Shown: positions 51,539 to 60,125, numbered from the stretch's first letter. The stretch: DNA of 64,000 nucleotides from Rhizobium tibeticum (GCF_900110205.1 NZ_FOCV01000009.1:1-64000); one strand, 5' to 3'. Numbers and translations: made by a program. The notes: a model not told the origin generated them from the sequence alone.

Positions 51539-52486
51539 TTACGCCTTGACCGGCGTTTCCGGCACCGGTGTCATCGGCTTGCCATTTTGGAACCACCCGA
51601 TCAGGTTGTCGACCACCAGGTCCGCCATCGCGTTGCGTGTGGGCACCGAGCCCGATGCAAGGTGCGGCAGAAGCACTGCGTTCGGCAGATCGAGCAGGGA
51701 GGCCGGCACATCAGGCTCGTCGTAGAAGACGTCGAGGCCGGCAGCGCCGATTGTTCCAGACTTCAGGGCCGCCGCAAGCGCATCCTCGTCGACCGTCCAG
51801 CCGCGTCCGACATTGATGAAGACCCCGTTTGGTCCCAACGCCGACAGGATTTCCGCATTGATCGTCTTGTGCGTTTGCGGCGTTTTCGGAACAATGGAAA
51901 TCAGCGTATCGACCGCCTCGGCAAGGTCCTTCAGCGACGGGTAGTAGCCATATGGCGCATCGGCATGGCGCGTGCGGGTGTGGTAGCTGATCTTCACCTT
52001 GAACGGCTCCAGGCGCTTGGCGATCTCCTGGCCGATGCGGCCAAGACCATAGATGCCGACATGCCGGCCCTTCAGGGAAAAGCGCGACAGCGGATAGTTC
52101 TGTCCGGGTTTCCAATTGCCGGCACGCAGCCAGTTCTCGGCACGCGGAAGCTCGCGAATCGTGTTGAGCAGCAGTCCGATCGCCGTATCGGCGACTTCGT
52201 CATTCAGCACGTCGGGCGTGTTCGTGACGATGACGCCCTTGGTGGCCGCGTGCTTTGCATTGACGCCGTCATAGCCGACGCCGAAGCTGGAGATGAGCTC
52301 GACATTCGGAAGGCTGTCGATCGCGGCGGCGTTGAAGGTGCCCGAGACGGCGACGCCGCGAATTCTCCCTGCAGCCTCCGCATCGAGCGCCACCGGATCG
52401 GCTTCGATAACATCGAAGCTCTCCCGCAGGCGCGTCAGGACGCGTTCGTGTACCTTCCCGGGAACGAGAACAGCGATGCGGGACAT
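51539..52486 (-). CDS. D-isomer-specific 2-hydroxyacid dehydrogenase
   Basis: This 315-residue NAD(P)-dependent enzyme has the nucleotide-binding motif 'GIYGLGRIGQEIAKRLEPF'. The catalytic Arg lies in 'SSFGVGYDGVN'-adjacent sequence and 'INVGRGWTVDE', the Glu in 'DVFYDEPDVP', and the His in 'LLPHLASGSVPTR'. The family reduces 2-oxo acids such as glyoxylate, hydroxypyruvate or 2-ketogluconate. The ATG at 52486 follows AGAGGAA. It lies 20 bases after the LacI-type regulator on the same strand, suggesting that the regulator controls sugar-acid or hydroxy-acid use. Confidence 0.9.
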   Translation of the reverse strand: MSRIAVLVPGKVHERVLTRLRESFDVIEADPVALDAEAAGRIRGVAVSGTFNAAAIDSLPNVELISSFGVGYDGVNAKHAATKGVIVTNTPDVLNDEVADTAIGLLLNTIRELPRAENWLRAGNWKPGQNYPLSRFSLKGRHVGIYGLGRIGQEIAKRLEPFKVKISYHTRTRHADAPYGYYPSLKDLAEAVDTLISIVPKTPQTHKTINAEILSALGPNGVFINVGRGWTVDEDALAAALKSGTIGAAGLDVFYDEPDVPASLLDLPNAVLLPHLASGSVPTRNAMADLVVDNLIGWFQNGKPMTPVPETPVKA

Positions 52487-52506
52487 GGCATTTCCTCTTG
52501 GCTTGC

Positions 52507-53529
52507 TCACGGGCGCGGTCGGTAGGGGCTCGTCGACTGGCGGATACGCATCTCCGGCTTGATCAGATGGAGACCGTCAGGCTCGTGGCTGCCGGCCAGG
52601 CGATCGAGAAGCGCGCGGGCGGCAAGGCGTCCGACTTCGGCCTGGCCATTCCAGACAGTCGTCAGCGCCGGCATCGATATCGACGCTTCCTCGAGATCGT
52701 CGTAGCCGGTGACGGAGATATCCTTGCCCGGGACGAGACCCGCGCGGGCGATGCCGTTCATCAGGCCGATCGCGACGAGGTCATTCCAGCAGACGGCAGC
52801 CGTCGGCTTTTGCGGAAGCGACAGGAAATGCACCGCCGCTTCGAAGCCGCCCTGCATCGAGCGCGGGCCGGGAATGCGCAGGCCCGGATCGACATCGATG
52901 CCGGCTTTGCGCAGCGCGTTGACGTAACCCTGGTAGCGATCGCGTCCCGTCGAGGTCTGGTCGGTGCCGCCGATCATGGCGATCGAGCGATGGCCAAGCC
53001 CGATCAGGTGGTTGGTGGCAAGCGAAATGCCGTAGCTGTCGTCACCGCGATAGGTCGGAAGGTCCAATCCGTCCAACGAGCGGGCAACCAGGATCGCCGG
53101 CATACCATTGTCTTCGGCAAGCTGCATGTCCTCTTGCGGTGTGCCGATCGCCGGCGACATGATGACGCCGTCGCCGCCAAGCTGCAGCAGCGTTTCGATG
53201 AAGGTGCGCTGCTTTTCGACCGAATCGTAATGATTCGACAGAATGAAAGTGTGCCGGCTGCGATCGAGCTCGCTTTCGATTGCCTTCAGGATTTCACCGT
53301 AGAACGGGTTCATGATGTCGTGCACGACGACACCGATGATGCCGGAGCGAGACGTGCGCAGGCTGGCGGCACGGCGGTTGTAGATATAGCCGAGCGCGCG
53401 CGCCTGTTCCTTGATTTTGTCGCGGGTGGCGCCAGCCACCAGCGGGCTGTCGCGTAAGGCAAGAGATACGGTTGCTGTTGAAATGCCGAGCGTTTCGGCG
53501 ATCGTCGAAAGCTTGATCTTCTGAGCCAC
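52507..53529 (-). CDS. LacI-family transcriptional regulator
   Basis: This encodes 340 residues from a GTG at 53529, preceded by GGAGG. The N-terminal helix-turn-helix and hinge read 'KLSTIAETLGISTATVSLAL' and 'ALGYIYNRRAASLRTSRSG'. A periplasmic-binding-protein-like sensor domain follows to the C-terminus. It should repress neighbouring genes until a sugar or acid ligand binds. A 20-base palindrome 68 bases upstream of its start is a candidate operator for autoregulation. The gene is followed by the 2-hydroxyacid dehydrogenase. Confidence 0.92.
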   Translation of the reverse strand: MAQKIKLSTIAETLGISTATVSLALRDSPLVAGATRDKIKEQARALGYIYNRRAASLRTSRSGIIGVVVHDIMNPFYGEILKAIESELDRSRHTFILSNHYDSVEKQRTFIETLLQLGGDGVIMSPAIGTPQEDMQLAEDNGMPAILVARSLDGLDLPTYRGDDSYGISLATNHLIGLGHRSIAMIGGTDQTSTGRDRYQGYVNALRKAGIDVDPGLRIPGPRSMQGGFEAAVHFLSLPQKPTAAVCWNDLVAIGLMNGIARAGLVPGKDISVTGYDDLEEASISMPALTTVWNGQAEVGRLAARALLDRLAGSHEPDGLHLIKPEMRIRQSTSPYRPRP

Positions 53530-53596
53530 GTGTCCTCCCCAGCAACGCGCGGTTTCTACGCGCCCGACAATTAGAAGAGTCGAGCGTTATTAAAAT

Positions 53597-53616
53597 GTTT
53601 AATTAAAAGATTAAAC
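53597..53616. promoter_or_regulatory. Candidate LacI-family operator palindrome
   Basis: GTTTAATTAAAAGATTAAAC has perfect 7-base arms (GTTTAAT/ATTAAAC) around a 6-base centre, and contains a further palindrome TTTAATTAAA. It lies 68 bases upstream of the LacI-type gene start and about 30 bases from the MarR gene's end. TTTAAT-type half sites are common for alphaproteobacterial LacI regulators. Confidence 0.5.
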
Positions 53617-53648
53617 GCAGCGAGGCAATTCGTAATTTCACAAATCTG

Positions 53649-54161
53649 TCAGATTTCCTCAGGCTCATCGAGAGGAATGGCAGCGGACTGCAAGTTGCCG
53701 TCGATTGCCTTCAACAGACGGACAAGGTTGCGAATTTCCTTCTCGGAAAACTCCTGGGTTGCCATCCGGTCGCAGGCCGAAGAGGCCATCTCGATTGCCT
53801 TGACGCTGCCGCGGCCGAGTTCGGTCAGATAGACTTTCGTCAGGCGCGCATCTTCGGCGTCCGCCTTGCGCTCGAGGAAGCCTTGCGCTTCCATGCGCCC
53901 GATCGTGCGCGTCATGGTCGGCGCCTTGACCCCGAGCTTCTGCGCCAGTCCGCCGGCGGTCATGCCGTCACTTTCCGCAAGCAAAACGATCACGCCGTCT
54001 TGGCCGGCATAGAGGCCGCTTTCGAGGAGGTTGCGCGACAAGACGGTGCGCATCGACCGGGCCGCCTGCGTCAAAGCCGGCGAAAGATCGACGACCGTAT
54101 ATTCGGTCTGGTCCTTCTTTTTGGATTTCTGCCTCTTTCCATCCTTGTGCTTCTTCCCCAT
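53649..54161 (-). CDS. MarR-family transcriptional regulator
   Basis: This encodes 170 residues from the ATG at 54161, which lies six bases after AAAGGG; other ATGs at 54167 and 54221 are possible. A lysine-rich N-terminal arm ('GKKHKDGKRQKSKKKDQ') precedes a winged-helix MarR domain: 'GLYAGQDGVIVLLAESDG', 'GGLAQKLGVKAPTMTRTIGR' recognition helix and 'DARLTKVYLTELGRG' wing. The basic arm is longer than usual. It is divergent from the creatininase-family gene across a palindrome-rich gap, the normal arrangement for a MarR repressor and its target. A 15-base palindrome AAATCTGTCAGATTT spans its stop codon (53642-53656). Confidence 0.88.
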   Translation of the reverse strand: MGKKHKDGKRQKSKKKDQTEYTVVDLSPALTQAARSMRTVLSRNLLESGLYAGQDGVIVLLAESDGMTAGGLAQKLGVKAPTMTRTIGRMEAQGFLERKADAEDARLTKVYLTELGRGSVKAIEMASSACDRMATQEFSEKEIRNLVRLLKAIDGNLQSAAIPLDEPEEI

Positions 54162-54262
54162 CGCCATCCCTTTGACTTTGCTGCGTTGCGCATCTCTCGC
54201 CCTGCAAGCGAGCCGGAACATTCATATCATCGCCCCTAAATCGATTTCGGTTTAAGGGCTTA

Positions 54263-54316
54263 TGCGCTAAGCATTGAGAATGCTGCGTTATGACATTGCG
54301 CATCATTTCGTCATAA
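54263..54316. promoter_or_regulatory. Candidate MarR operator region
   Basis: The divergent gap holds several perfect inverted repeats: TTATGAC (54288-54294) / GTCATAA (54310-54316), GCATT/AATGC (54271-54283), and ATGCGC (54263) / GCGCAT (54297-54302). MarR proteins bind short palindromes between divergent promoters, so these are good candidates. Confidence 0.45.
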
Positions 54317-54334
54317 ACAAGAGGTCTTAGCCGG

Positions 54335-55126
54335 ATGACGGAGCCTTCTCGCGACTTCGAGGATAACGATCCGAACCTGACGCCCAAAGACCGCCGCGAG
54401 TGGATCGCTGTTCTGCCACTTGGCGCGCATGAGCAGCACGGCCCTCACCTGCCCTTCGAGACTGACACGCTGATCGCCAAGGGTATCGTTGCCCGGCTTA
54501 AGGCCACCCTTCCCGCTGCCCTGCCGGTGACTTTCCTGCCAACGGAGGAGATCGGCTACTCGATCGAGCACATGGACGCGAGCGGTACGCAAACGCTGAC
54601 ATACGGCGACGCCGTCGAGCACTGGCTGGGCATTGCCCGAAAGCTCTCCGACCTGGGCATTCGCAAGCTGGTGATGCTGAACGCGCATGGCGGCAACTCG
54701 CCGCTGATGACGATCGTTGCAACGGAGGCCCGCGTCCGTTTCAACATGCTTGCCGTCGCGACCAGCTGGACACGCTTCGGTGTTCCGCCTGACACCATTT
54801 CGCCCGAGGCGAAGGCGATCGACATCCACGGCGGGGACATCGAGACCTCCGTCATGCTGGCGCTTCACCCTGATAGGGTCGATATGAGCAAGGCCGCTGA
54901 CTTCCCTTCCCGCCAGTCTGATTTTGCTGCCCGCTTCAAACATCTGCGCGCCTACGGCCCGCACGCCTTCGGATGGAAGATGCCCGACCTGAGCCCGTTA
55001 GGCGTCGCGGGCAACGCAGCACTCGCAACGGCGCAGAAAGGCGAGGCACTGATCGCACATTCCGTAAAAGGCCTGGTGGAACTGCTCGAGGACGTTGACG
55101 CGTTCGATGCAACACAGCTTGGCTGA
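54335..55126 (+). CDS. Creatininase-family amidohydrolase
   Basis: This 263-residue metalloenzyme has the family metal-binding motifs 'PLGAHEQHGPHLPFETDT', 'VMLNAHGGNSPLM' and 'DIHGGDIETSVML' (Glu and His ligands). The family includes creatininase and enzymes acting on amides of formyl or riboflavin-type intermediates, so the substrate is open. The ATG at 54335 follows AGAGG by about ten bases. It is divergent from the MarR-type gene, which probably regulates it. Confidence 0.88.
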   Translation: MTEPSRDFEDNDPNLTPKDRREWIAVLPLGAHEQHGPHLPFETDTLIAKGIVARLKATLPAALPVTFLPTEEIGYSIEHMDASGTQTLTYGDAVEHWLGIARKLSDLGIRKLVMLNAHGGNSPLMTIVATEARVRFNMLAVATSWTRFGVPPDTISPEAKAIDIHGGDIETSVMLALHPDRVDMSKAADFPSRQSDFAARFKHLRAYGPHAFGWKMPDLSPLGVAGNAALATAQKGEALIAHSVKGLVELLEDVDAFDATQLG

Positions 55127-55142
55127 AACCATCGCCCTTGCG

Positions 55143-55159
55143 ATGTGATCTTATAACAT
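55143..55159. promoter_or_regulatory. Candidate Zur box upstream of the COG0523 GTPase
   Basis: ATGTGATCTTATAACAT matches the alphaproteobacterial Zur-type palindrome ATGTTATAATATAACAT at 14 of 17 positions, with a perfect right half (TATAACAT). Six of its eight base pairs are self-complementary. It lies about 90 bases upstream of the COG0523 start, where a zinc repressor would act. The consensus is recalled, not searched. Confidence 0.55.
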
Positions 55160-55249
55160 ACAAAACCCTTTGAACTGCCGCTCGCAACTCCTTATATGAG
55201 ACCGACGAATTCTTAGCCCCGCCCCCGGGCGCCATCTCTCGAGGTTCTC

Positions 55250-56362
55250 ATGACCGACGCGATCTCCACCCAGCAGAAGCCAATCCCCGTTACCGTTCTG
55301 ACCGGCTACCTCGGCGCCGGCAAGACGACCTTGCTCAACCGTATCCTGTCGGAGAACCACGGCAAGAAATATGCGGTCATCGTCAACGAATTCGGCGAGA
55401 TCGGCATCGACAACGACCTCATCGTCGAATCCGACGAAGAGATCTATGAAATGAACAATGGCTGCGTCTGCTGCACGGTGCGCGGCGATCTGATCCGCGT
55501 CGTCGAAGGCCTGATGCGCCGCCCCGGCCGCTTCGACGGCATCATCGTCGAAACGACGGGCCTTGCGGATCCGGTGCCGGTCGCCCAGACCTTCTTCATG
55601 GATGACGACGTGCGCGCCAAGACGGAACTCGACGCCGTCGTCGCCCTCGTCGACGCCAAGCACCTGCCCCTGCGCCTGAAGGATAGCCGCGAGGCGGAAG
55701 ACCAGATCGCCTTTGCCGACGTCGTCCTGATCAACAAGACCGACCTAGTGACGCCCGAAGAGCTGGCGCAGATCGAAGACATCGTGCAAGCGATCAACCC
55801 ATCGGCTCGCGTCTACAAGACCAGCCGTTCCGGCGTCGATCTCGCCCGCGTTCTCGATCAGGGTGCCTTCAATCTGGAGCGCGCGTTGGAGAACGATCCG
55901 CACTTCCTCGATCATGACCACGACGACCACGTCTGTGGTCCGGATTGCGATCACGACCACCATCACCACGCGCATGATCACGACCACGATCATGACCATC
56001 ACCACGACCATGACCATGACCATGACCACCATCATCATGGCGCCATGTCGCCAATCCACGACGTGACGGTGCAGTCGGTCTCGCTGCGCGGCGGCGAAAT
56101 GAACCCCGAGCGCTTCTTCCCCTGGATCCAGAAGGTGACGCAGACGCAGGGGCCGAACATCCTGCGCCTCAAGGGCATCATCGCCTTCAAGGACGATCCC
56201 GAACGCTATGTCGTGCAGGGCGTCCACATGATCGTCGAAGGCGATCACCAGCGTCCGTGGAGGGACGGTGAGAAGCATGAGACCCGTCTCGTCTTCATCG
56301 GCCGCGAACTCGACAGCGAAAAGCTCGAAGCCTCCTTTAAGGCGTGCGAGGCGGCAGCCTGA
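55250..56362 (+). CDS. COG0523 (CobW/ZigA-type) GTPase metallochaperone with His-rich insert
   Basis: This 370-residue GTPase has a Walker A motif at 19-26 ('[12 protein letters not shown]'), the metal-binding CxCC (C72, C74, C75 in '[11 protein letters not shown]'), 'NKTD' for guanine, and a C-terminal CobW domain. Between the domains lies an exceptional histidine-rich stretch (residues 221-263) with 22 His, alternating His-Asp runs and a CGPDC pair at 229-233. Members of this family induced in zinc starvation load zinc onto client enzymes. The Zur-box-like palindrome upstream supports that role. The stop overlaps the WD40 gene's start by one base. Confidence 0.93.
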   Translation: MTDAISTQQKPIPVTVLTGYLGAGKTTLLNRILSENHGKKYAVIVNEFGEIGIDNDLIVESDEEIYEMNNGCVCCTVRGDLIRVVEGLMRRPGRFDGIIVETTGLADPVPVAQTFFMDDDVRAKTELDAVVALVDAKHLPLRLKDSREAEDQIAFADVVLINKTDLVTPEELAQIEDIVQAINPSARVYKTSRSGVDLARVLDQGAFNLERALENDPHFLDHDHDDHVCGPDCDHDHHHHAHDHDHDHDHHHDHDHDHDHHHHGAMSPIHDVTVQSVSLRGGEMNPERFFPWIQKVTQTQGPNILRLKGIIAFKDDPERYVVQGVHMIVEGDHQRPWRDGEKHETRLVFIGRELDSEKLEASFKACEAAA

Positions 56363-57351
56363 TGCCGACAGTTGCCCCGTTTGATCTCGACGGCCATATC
56401 CTGGCCGTCGAATTTTTAGGTGACACCCCTTTCTTCGCCAATGCCGCCGGCACCTTCCACCGCCTCGATGGTGGAGAGAAGGTCACGGAGGCCCATCAGG
56501 GCATGCTGAGCTGCATCAGAGATCCCTACAGCGAGAGCCTGATATCCGGCGGCGAGGACGGCAAGGTGCTGCGCATGGCGGCTGACGCCGGCGTGACCGA
56601 GCTTGCCAGCGCACCGCGCAAGTGGATTTCGCAGCTTGCCGCCGGTCCTCAGGGTGCCGTCGCCTATTCCTACGGCAAGAGTGCGTTCGTCCGTCTCGCA
56701 GACGGCACGACCAAGGAATTTACCGAAGAGCGCACAGTCGAAGGCCTCGCCTTTGCCCCGAAGGGCATGCGCATTGCCGCTGCGCGCTATAATGGCGTGT
56801 CGCTACATTGGGTCGGCACAGCCGCCAAACCGGTCGATCTCGAATGGAAGGGCGCCCACACCGGCGTGACTTTCTCGCCGGATGGCAACTTCCTCGTCAC
56901 CATGATGCAGGAGAACGCGCTGCACGGCTGGAAGCTCGACAGCAAGGCCGGCGCCGAGACCCGGCACATGCGCATGACCGGCTATCCTGCAAAGGTGAAA
57001 TCACTCTCCTGGTCGGCGAAGGGCAAGTGGCTTGCCTCCTCGGGCGCGCCGGCCGCGATCGTCTGGCCGTTCCATGGCAAGGACGGCCCGATGGGCAAGG
57101 CGCCGCTCGAACTCGGTACCCGCGCCAACATCATGGCGACGTCAGTGAGGTTCCACCCCGTCGAAGACATTCTCGCCATCGGCTTCATCGACGGCATGAT
57201 CCTCGCCGTCCGCGTTGCCGACAGCAAGGAAGCGCTGCTGCGCCGTCCCGGCAAAGGCGCGATCACCTCAATGAGCTGGAGCAAGAACGGCAAGCTGCTG
57301 GCCTTCGCGTCCGAAGCCGGCGATTGCGGCGTGGTCGATATCGCGGCTTAG
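56362..57351 (+). CDS. WD40-repeat protein
   Basis: This 329-residue protein of WD40/beta-propeller type begins [20 protein letters not shown]. Blade-like segments recur: 'HQGMLSCIRDPYSESLISGG', 'PKGMRIAAARYNGVSLHWVG', 'HTGVTFSPDGNFLVTMMQ', 'KSLSWSAKGKWLASSGAP' and 'ITSMSWSKNGKLLAFASEAG'. It has no signal peptide. Translation is coupled to the COG0523 GTPase (TGATG), so it probably works with that chaperone, perhaps as its client or scaffold. The pairing recurs in rhizobia as far as I recall. Function otherwise unknown. Confidence 0.82.
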   Translation: MPTVAPFDLDGHILAVEFLGDTPFFANAAGTFHRLDGGEKVTEAHQGMLSCIRDPYSESLISGGEDGKVLRMAADAGVTELASAPRKWISQLAAGPQGAVAYSYGKSAFVRLADGTTKEFTEERTVEGLAFAPKGMRIAAARYNGVSLHWVGTAAKPVDLEWKGAHTGVTFSPDGNFLVTMMQENALHGWKLDSKAGAETRHMRMTGYPAKVKSLSWSAKGKWLASSGAPAAIVWPFHGKDGPMGKAPLELGTRANIMATSVRFHPVEDILAIGFIDGMILAVRVADSKEALLRRPGKGAITSMSWSKNGKLLAFASEAGDCGVVDIAA

Positions 57352-57803
57352 GCAGCAAGAGCGCGCCGTCCAGAGAACAGCTTCTCGCGCCGGTGAATGG
57401 CGAGGCCTTCCCGCAGGATTGCAAGATCACAGAGGCAGCACACGGTTGAACATCGAGGATGCGGGCCGATACCGCGGCGGGATCTCCCGTGGACATCAGA
57501 ACGGGCAGGCTGATGCAGGCGATGGCAAGCACACAGTAGCGCTTGCCGACCGGCCGCTCGGCGAAGACACGAACGGCAAAGAACGTCAGGAGGTAGCCTG
57601 CGATCGTCAAGACGTTGCCGGCGTCGAGGGAGATCGCGCAGGGAGACGCGGAAGGAGCCGATACCGATGAGGAGATTACTGACACCCCACCAGGCCGGCC
57701 AGCGTCCAGAGCGGCCGCTCCGATGCGCCGCGAGATGCACGCTGCCCAGGACCAGACATCTCATGGCCGAAACGACGTAGATCGTTCTCAGGTCCAGCAT
57801 CAT
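57348..57803 (-). pseudogene. Frameshifted remnant of a membrane diguanylate-cyclase N-terminus
   Basis: Reading leftward from 57803, one frame gives MMLDLRTIYVVSAMRCLVLG, then 'WPAWWGVSNLLIGIGSF' and 'VSLRD'. Near 57630 the membrane-protein-like sequence moves to a second frame ('LDAGNVLTIAGYLLTFFAVR', 'YCVLAIACISLPVLM'). After about 57450 it returns to the first frame ('TVCCLCDLAILREGLAIHRR') and stops. Both shifts and the missing GGDEF domain mark a decayed gene. The N-terminal pattern resembles rhizobial GGDEF proteins with a multi-helix sensor; that family link is from memory. It converges with the WD40 gene, overlapping its last bases. Confidence 0.5.
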
Positions 57804-57904
57804 TTCCGGGCACTCTCCAACCTATGGCTGGCGCACTTAGAACCGCGCTATTGAATTTCAATTTTACAGGTCGCTTGCTTTTTTTGATGTGCCGAAATCG
57901 CTCA

Positions 57905-58915
57905 TCAGGTTGCGCGACTGGCTGCAATAATCTCGGCCAGAAGCCGATGCAGCGCATCGCGATAGCCGGTGCGCGCGGATGGGCCGCTCTCGTCCGATGT
58001 CATCACGACCGTCATGCCAAATGAGGGCACGATGTAGAGCATCTGGCCGCCGTAACCCCAGGCGAAGTGGACCTCTTCGCCGCCGATTTGCCGCGAGAAC
58101 CAGCCGTAGCCATAGTCGTCGCCGGAGAAGCGGGAATTGGTGCGGTGCTGCCACGACTGCGCGATCCAGTCCGCCGGCACCACCTGCGCGCCGCCAGCGG
58201 TCTTGCCGCCGTTGCGGTAGAGTTCGCCGAAAGCCAGCAGCGAGCGCGCCGTCATCGCCATCTGGTTGCCGCCGAGATAGATGCCCTGCGGGTCGCGCTC
58301 CCAGGCGCCGATTCGGAAACCGTCGACAGGCCCGAGCCATTCGCGAGCCAGAGCCAACGTCGATTTCCCGCCAACCTTTGTCAGGATCGCCGAGAGAAGG
58401 TGAGTGGAAGCGGTCGAGTAAAGCATCTGACCGCCGGGCTCGTCGGCGAAGGGCTGAGCAAGCGCGAAACGCACCCAGTTGCGGGAGGAGATCCAGCGGC
58501 CGTAGTTGGGACCAGACAGCCGACCAAGTCCTGCCTGCATAGAGAGCAGGTCGCCGATAGTAACCTCGTTGAGCCGCGGATCGGGATGGGCGGGCAGATC
58601 GTTTCTCAGGATGGGAGCGATCTTCTGCTCCGGCCCTTCGAGCAATTTCCTTTCGATGGCAATACCGACGAGGCTCGAGATGATCGATTCGGACGCGGAC
58701 TTGATGTTGACGGATTCGGTCGCTGTGTGGCCGCGATAGCCTTGCTCCGCCACAGTCCGCCCATCCCTGGCGACGATCACCGTCTTAAGCGGCTTTAGAT
58801 CCTCGCGTGAAGACAAGCTCTCCAGGAGAGCTGTCGTCCGCCCGTTTTCCTGCTGGGCGGTGGCAGCGAATGGGGACAGCACAAGAACGACGAAGAAAAC
58901 GAGGCGCGTGATCAT
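57905..58915 (-). CDS. Beta-lactamase-fold serine hydrolase with altered catalytic motif
   Basis: This 336-residue secreted protein (signal 'MITRLVFFVVLVLSPFAATA') belongs to the class C beta-lactamase/6-aminohexanoate-dimer-hydrolase-like family. Supporting segments are 'YGRWISSRNWVRFALAQPFA', 'GGQMLYSTASTHLLSAIL' and 'FAWGYGGQMLYIVPSFGMTV'. The nucleophile motif S-x-x-K appears as S73-A-S-E76 in 'NIKSASESIISSLVG': the general-base lysine is glutamate (GAA; AAA would give Lys). The protein may be inactive, repurposed or carry a sequencing error. The rest of the gene looks intact, with no frameshift. It is a stand-alone leftward gene. Confidence 0.85.
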   Translation of the reverse strand: MITRLVFFVVLVLSPFAATAQQENGRTTALLESLSSREDLKPLKTVIVARDGRTVAEQGYRGHTATESVNIKSASESIISSLVGIAIERKLLEGPEQKIAPILRNDLPAHPDPRLNEVTIGDLLSMQAGLGRLSGPNYGRWISSRNWVRFALAQPFADEPGGQMLYSTASTHLLSAILTKVGGKSTLALAREWLGPVDGFRIGAWERDPQGIYLGGNQMAMTARSLLAFGELYRNGGKTAGGAQVVPADWIAQSWQHRTNSRFSGDDYGYGWFSRQIGGEEVHFAWGYGGQMLYIVPSFGMTVVMTSDESGPSARTGYRDALHRLLAEIIAASRAT

Positions 58916-59104
58916 CCCGCTGAGCTAGCGTCGGCGCACCGCAAAGTCATCGCCCGCCCCGCGCGGCTCACGCGGACGTGAAAGTTTATGATCGCCATGC
59001 CGTCACCGATGAACGCAGCTACGTTTCATGGAGGTTCGTTTCTGCGCCTTGGTGAACTTGGCGATCATTCCGCTCGGACACCTCTTGTCGTCAAAGAGTA
59101 CTGA

Positions 59105-59233
59105 TTAGCCGGGCGCTAGCGACTCCACGGTTGGCTTGGATGTGACGGTCTGGATCTCGGCGCTTGCCGGTGCAACACTGGAAATCGCGAAAAGCAATGA
59201 AATGCACACCAGGATCAAAGTTGAACGTGTCAT
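59105..59233 (-). CDS. Small secreted peptide (42 aa)
   Basis: Leftward from the ATG at 59233 runs a 42-codon frame, MTRSTLILVCISLLFAISSV then 'APASAEIQTVTSKPTVESLAPG', stopping at TAA. It has a textbook signal peptide (Thr-Arg start, hydrophobic core, 'APASA' cleavage site), leaving a mature peptide of about 17 residues. GAAGG is seven bases before the ATG. It is too short for typical gene callers. Function unknown; no neighbour suggests one. Confidence 0.6.
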   Translation of the reverse strand: MTRSTLILVCISLLFAISSVAPASAEIQTVTSKPTVESLAPG

Positions 59234-59854
59234 TTGCGCGCCTTCATATATCGCATTGCTAATTTACAATCTTACAGAATGAAGGTCGACGCAACGAATC
59301 CGAAAGGCGTAAGCCGGCATCGCGCAGGCGCCCCAACGCGCCGCGCGAAGCTTGCTTCGCAACTGTTTGGCTGACGGGAATGGGCAGGCGATAGGATATT
59401 GGAGTGGGATGTCAGGCTGCATCGCCTGCCCGATCGCACCGGCTTTCCGGGTTTTCACGATCGGCAGGAGCGTCTCCCGAAGCCCGGTTCCCCGATGGAT
59501 CATCAACTCTGACGGCATCCGACCCAGCCTTGGCAACCATCAGCGAGCGCCGAAATATGAACGGAAGGCGGACCGGTTCATGAACCCGGCTCCCTGCCCG
59601 TTGACCGGGCAATCGAATAACAACCTGTGGCAGGAGTGGAAAACGTCTGCCTAAACTTTCATCTATATGATTGAAATTATTGCATATTCATGGGAACAAA
59701 CCGGGAATTCTGGCTCCCAAGGGCGAAACTCAGGTGTTGCTAAAATATCATTAATTTTTGCTCTCACGGTTTTTTGTTCATCTGGCGTTCAGAAAACTCT
59801 TTGGAAAGCCACGTTTTGAGCCCACATTGAACTCCTGAGAATAGGAGTGCATGA
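59234..59854. other. Intergenic region between two small genes
   Basis: About 620 bases without a supported gene. A perfect inverted repeat GCGAAGC/GCTTCGC (59345-59360) is present. The last 200 bases (59.65-59.85 kb) are clearly AT-rich and probably hold the promoter for the 44-residue gene. Confidence 0.45.
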
Positions 59855-59989
59855 ATGATTCTAAGGGCCACTGCCGCAGCGACTATATTCGCGGTTTATG
59901 CTTTCACGATGTTCTTCATCGCCGCTATACCTGAAAATGTCGTTCAGACTGCCGGAACTCAATTCATCGACGCAAGCGTCGTCAAATGA
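59855..59989 (+). CDS. Small membrane protein (44 aa)
   Basis: This 44-codon frame begins MILRATAAATIFAVYAFTMF and ends 'TQFIDASVVK'. One hydrophobic helix spans residues 5-25, so the product should be an inner-membrane or secreted micro-protein. An AGGAG site lies seven bases before the ATG, and AT-rich sequence precedes it. It is not recognisable as a known family. The next gene is transcribed in the opposite direction. Confidence 0.5.
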   Translation: MILRATAAATIFAVYAFTMFFIAAIPENVVQTAGTQFIDASVVK

Positions 59990-60084
59990 TTGAAGCCTAA
60001 GGGGGCAAGCAGTCGTAAAAGTTTAGGCTACGCGTTCGCCGGGTCTTCCGGCGCTCCTAAACTTGATTTCCGGAAAAACGGGAC

Positions 60085-60117
60085 AACAAAAAAGCCCCTC
60101 CCCTTTCGGGGAGAGGC
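60085..60117 (-). terminator. Rho-independent terminator after the GNAT gene
   Basis: Read leftward, GCCTCTCCCC and GGGGAGGGGC form a 10-base stem with one mismatch and a GAAA loop, followed by TTTTTTG. It ends nine bases past the acetyltransferase stop. Confidence 0.85.
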
Positions 60118-60125
60118 CATGCCGA

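Noticed and set aside
59264..59536. Minus-strand frame of 90 codons
   Set aside because: Its composition is atypical and it has no ribosome site.
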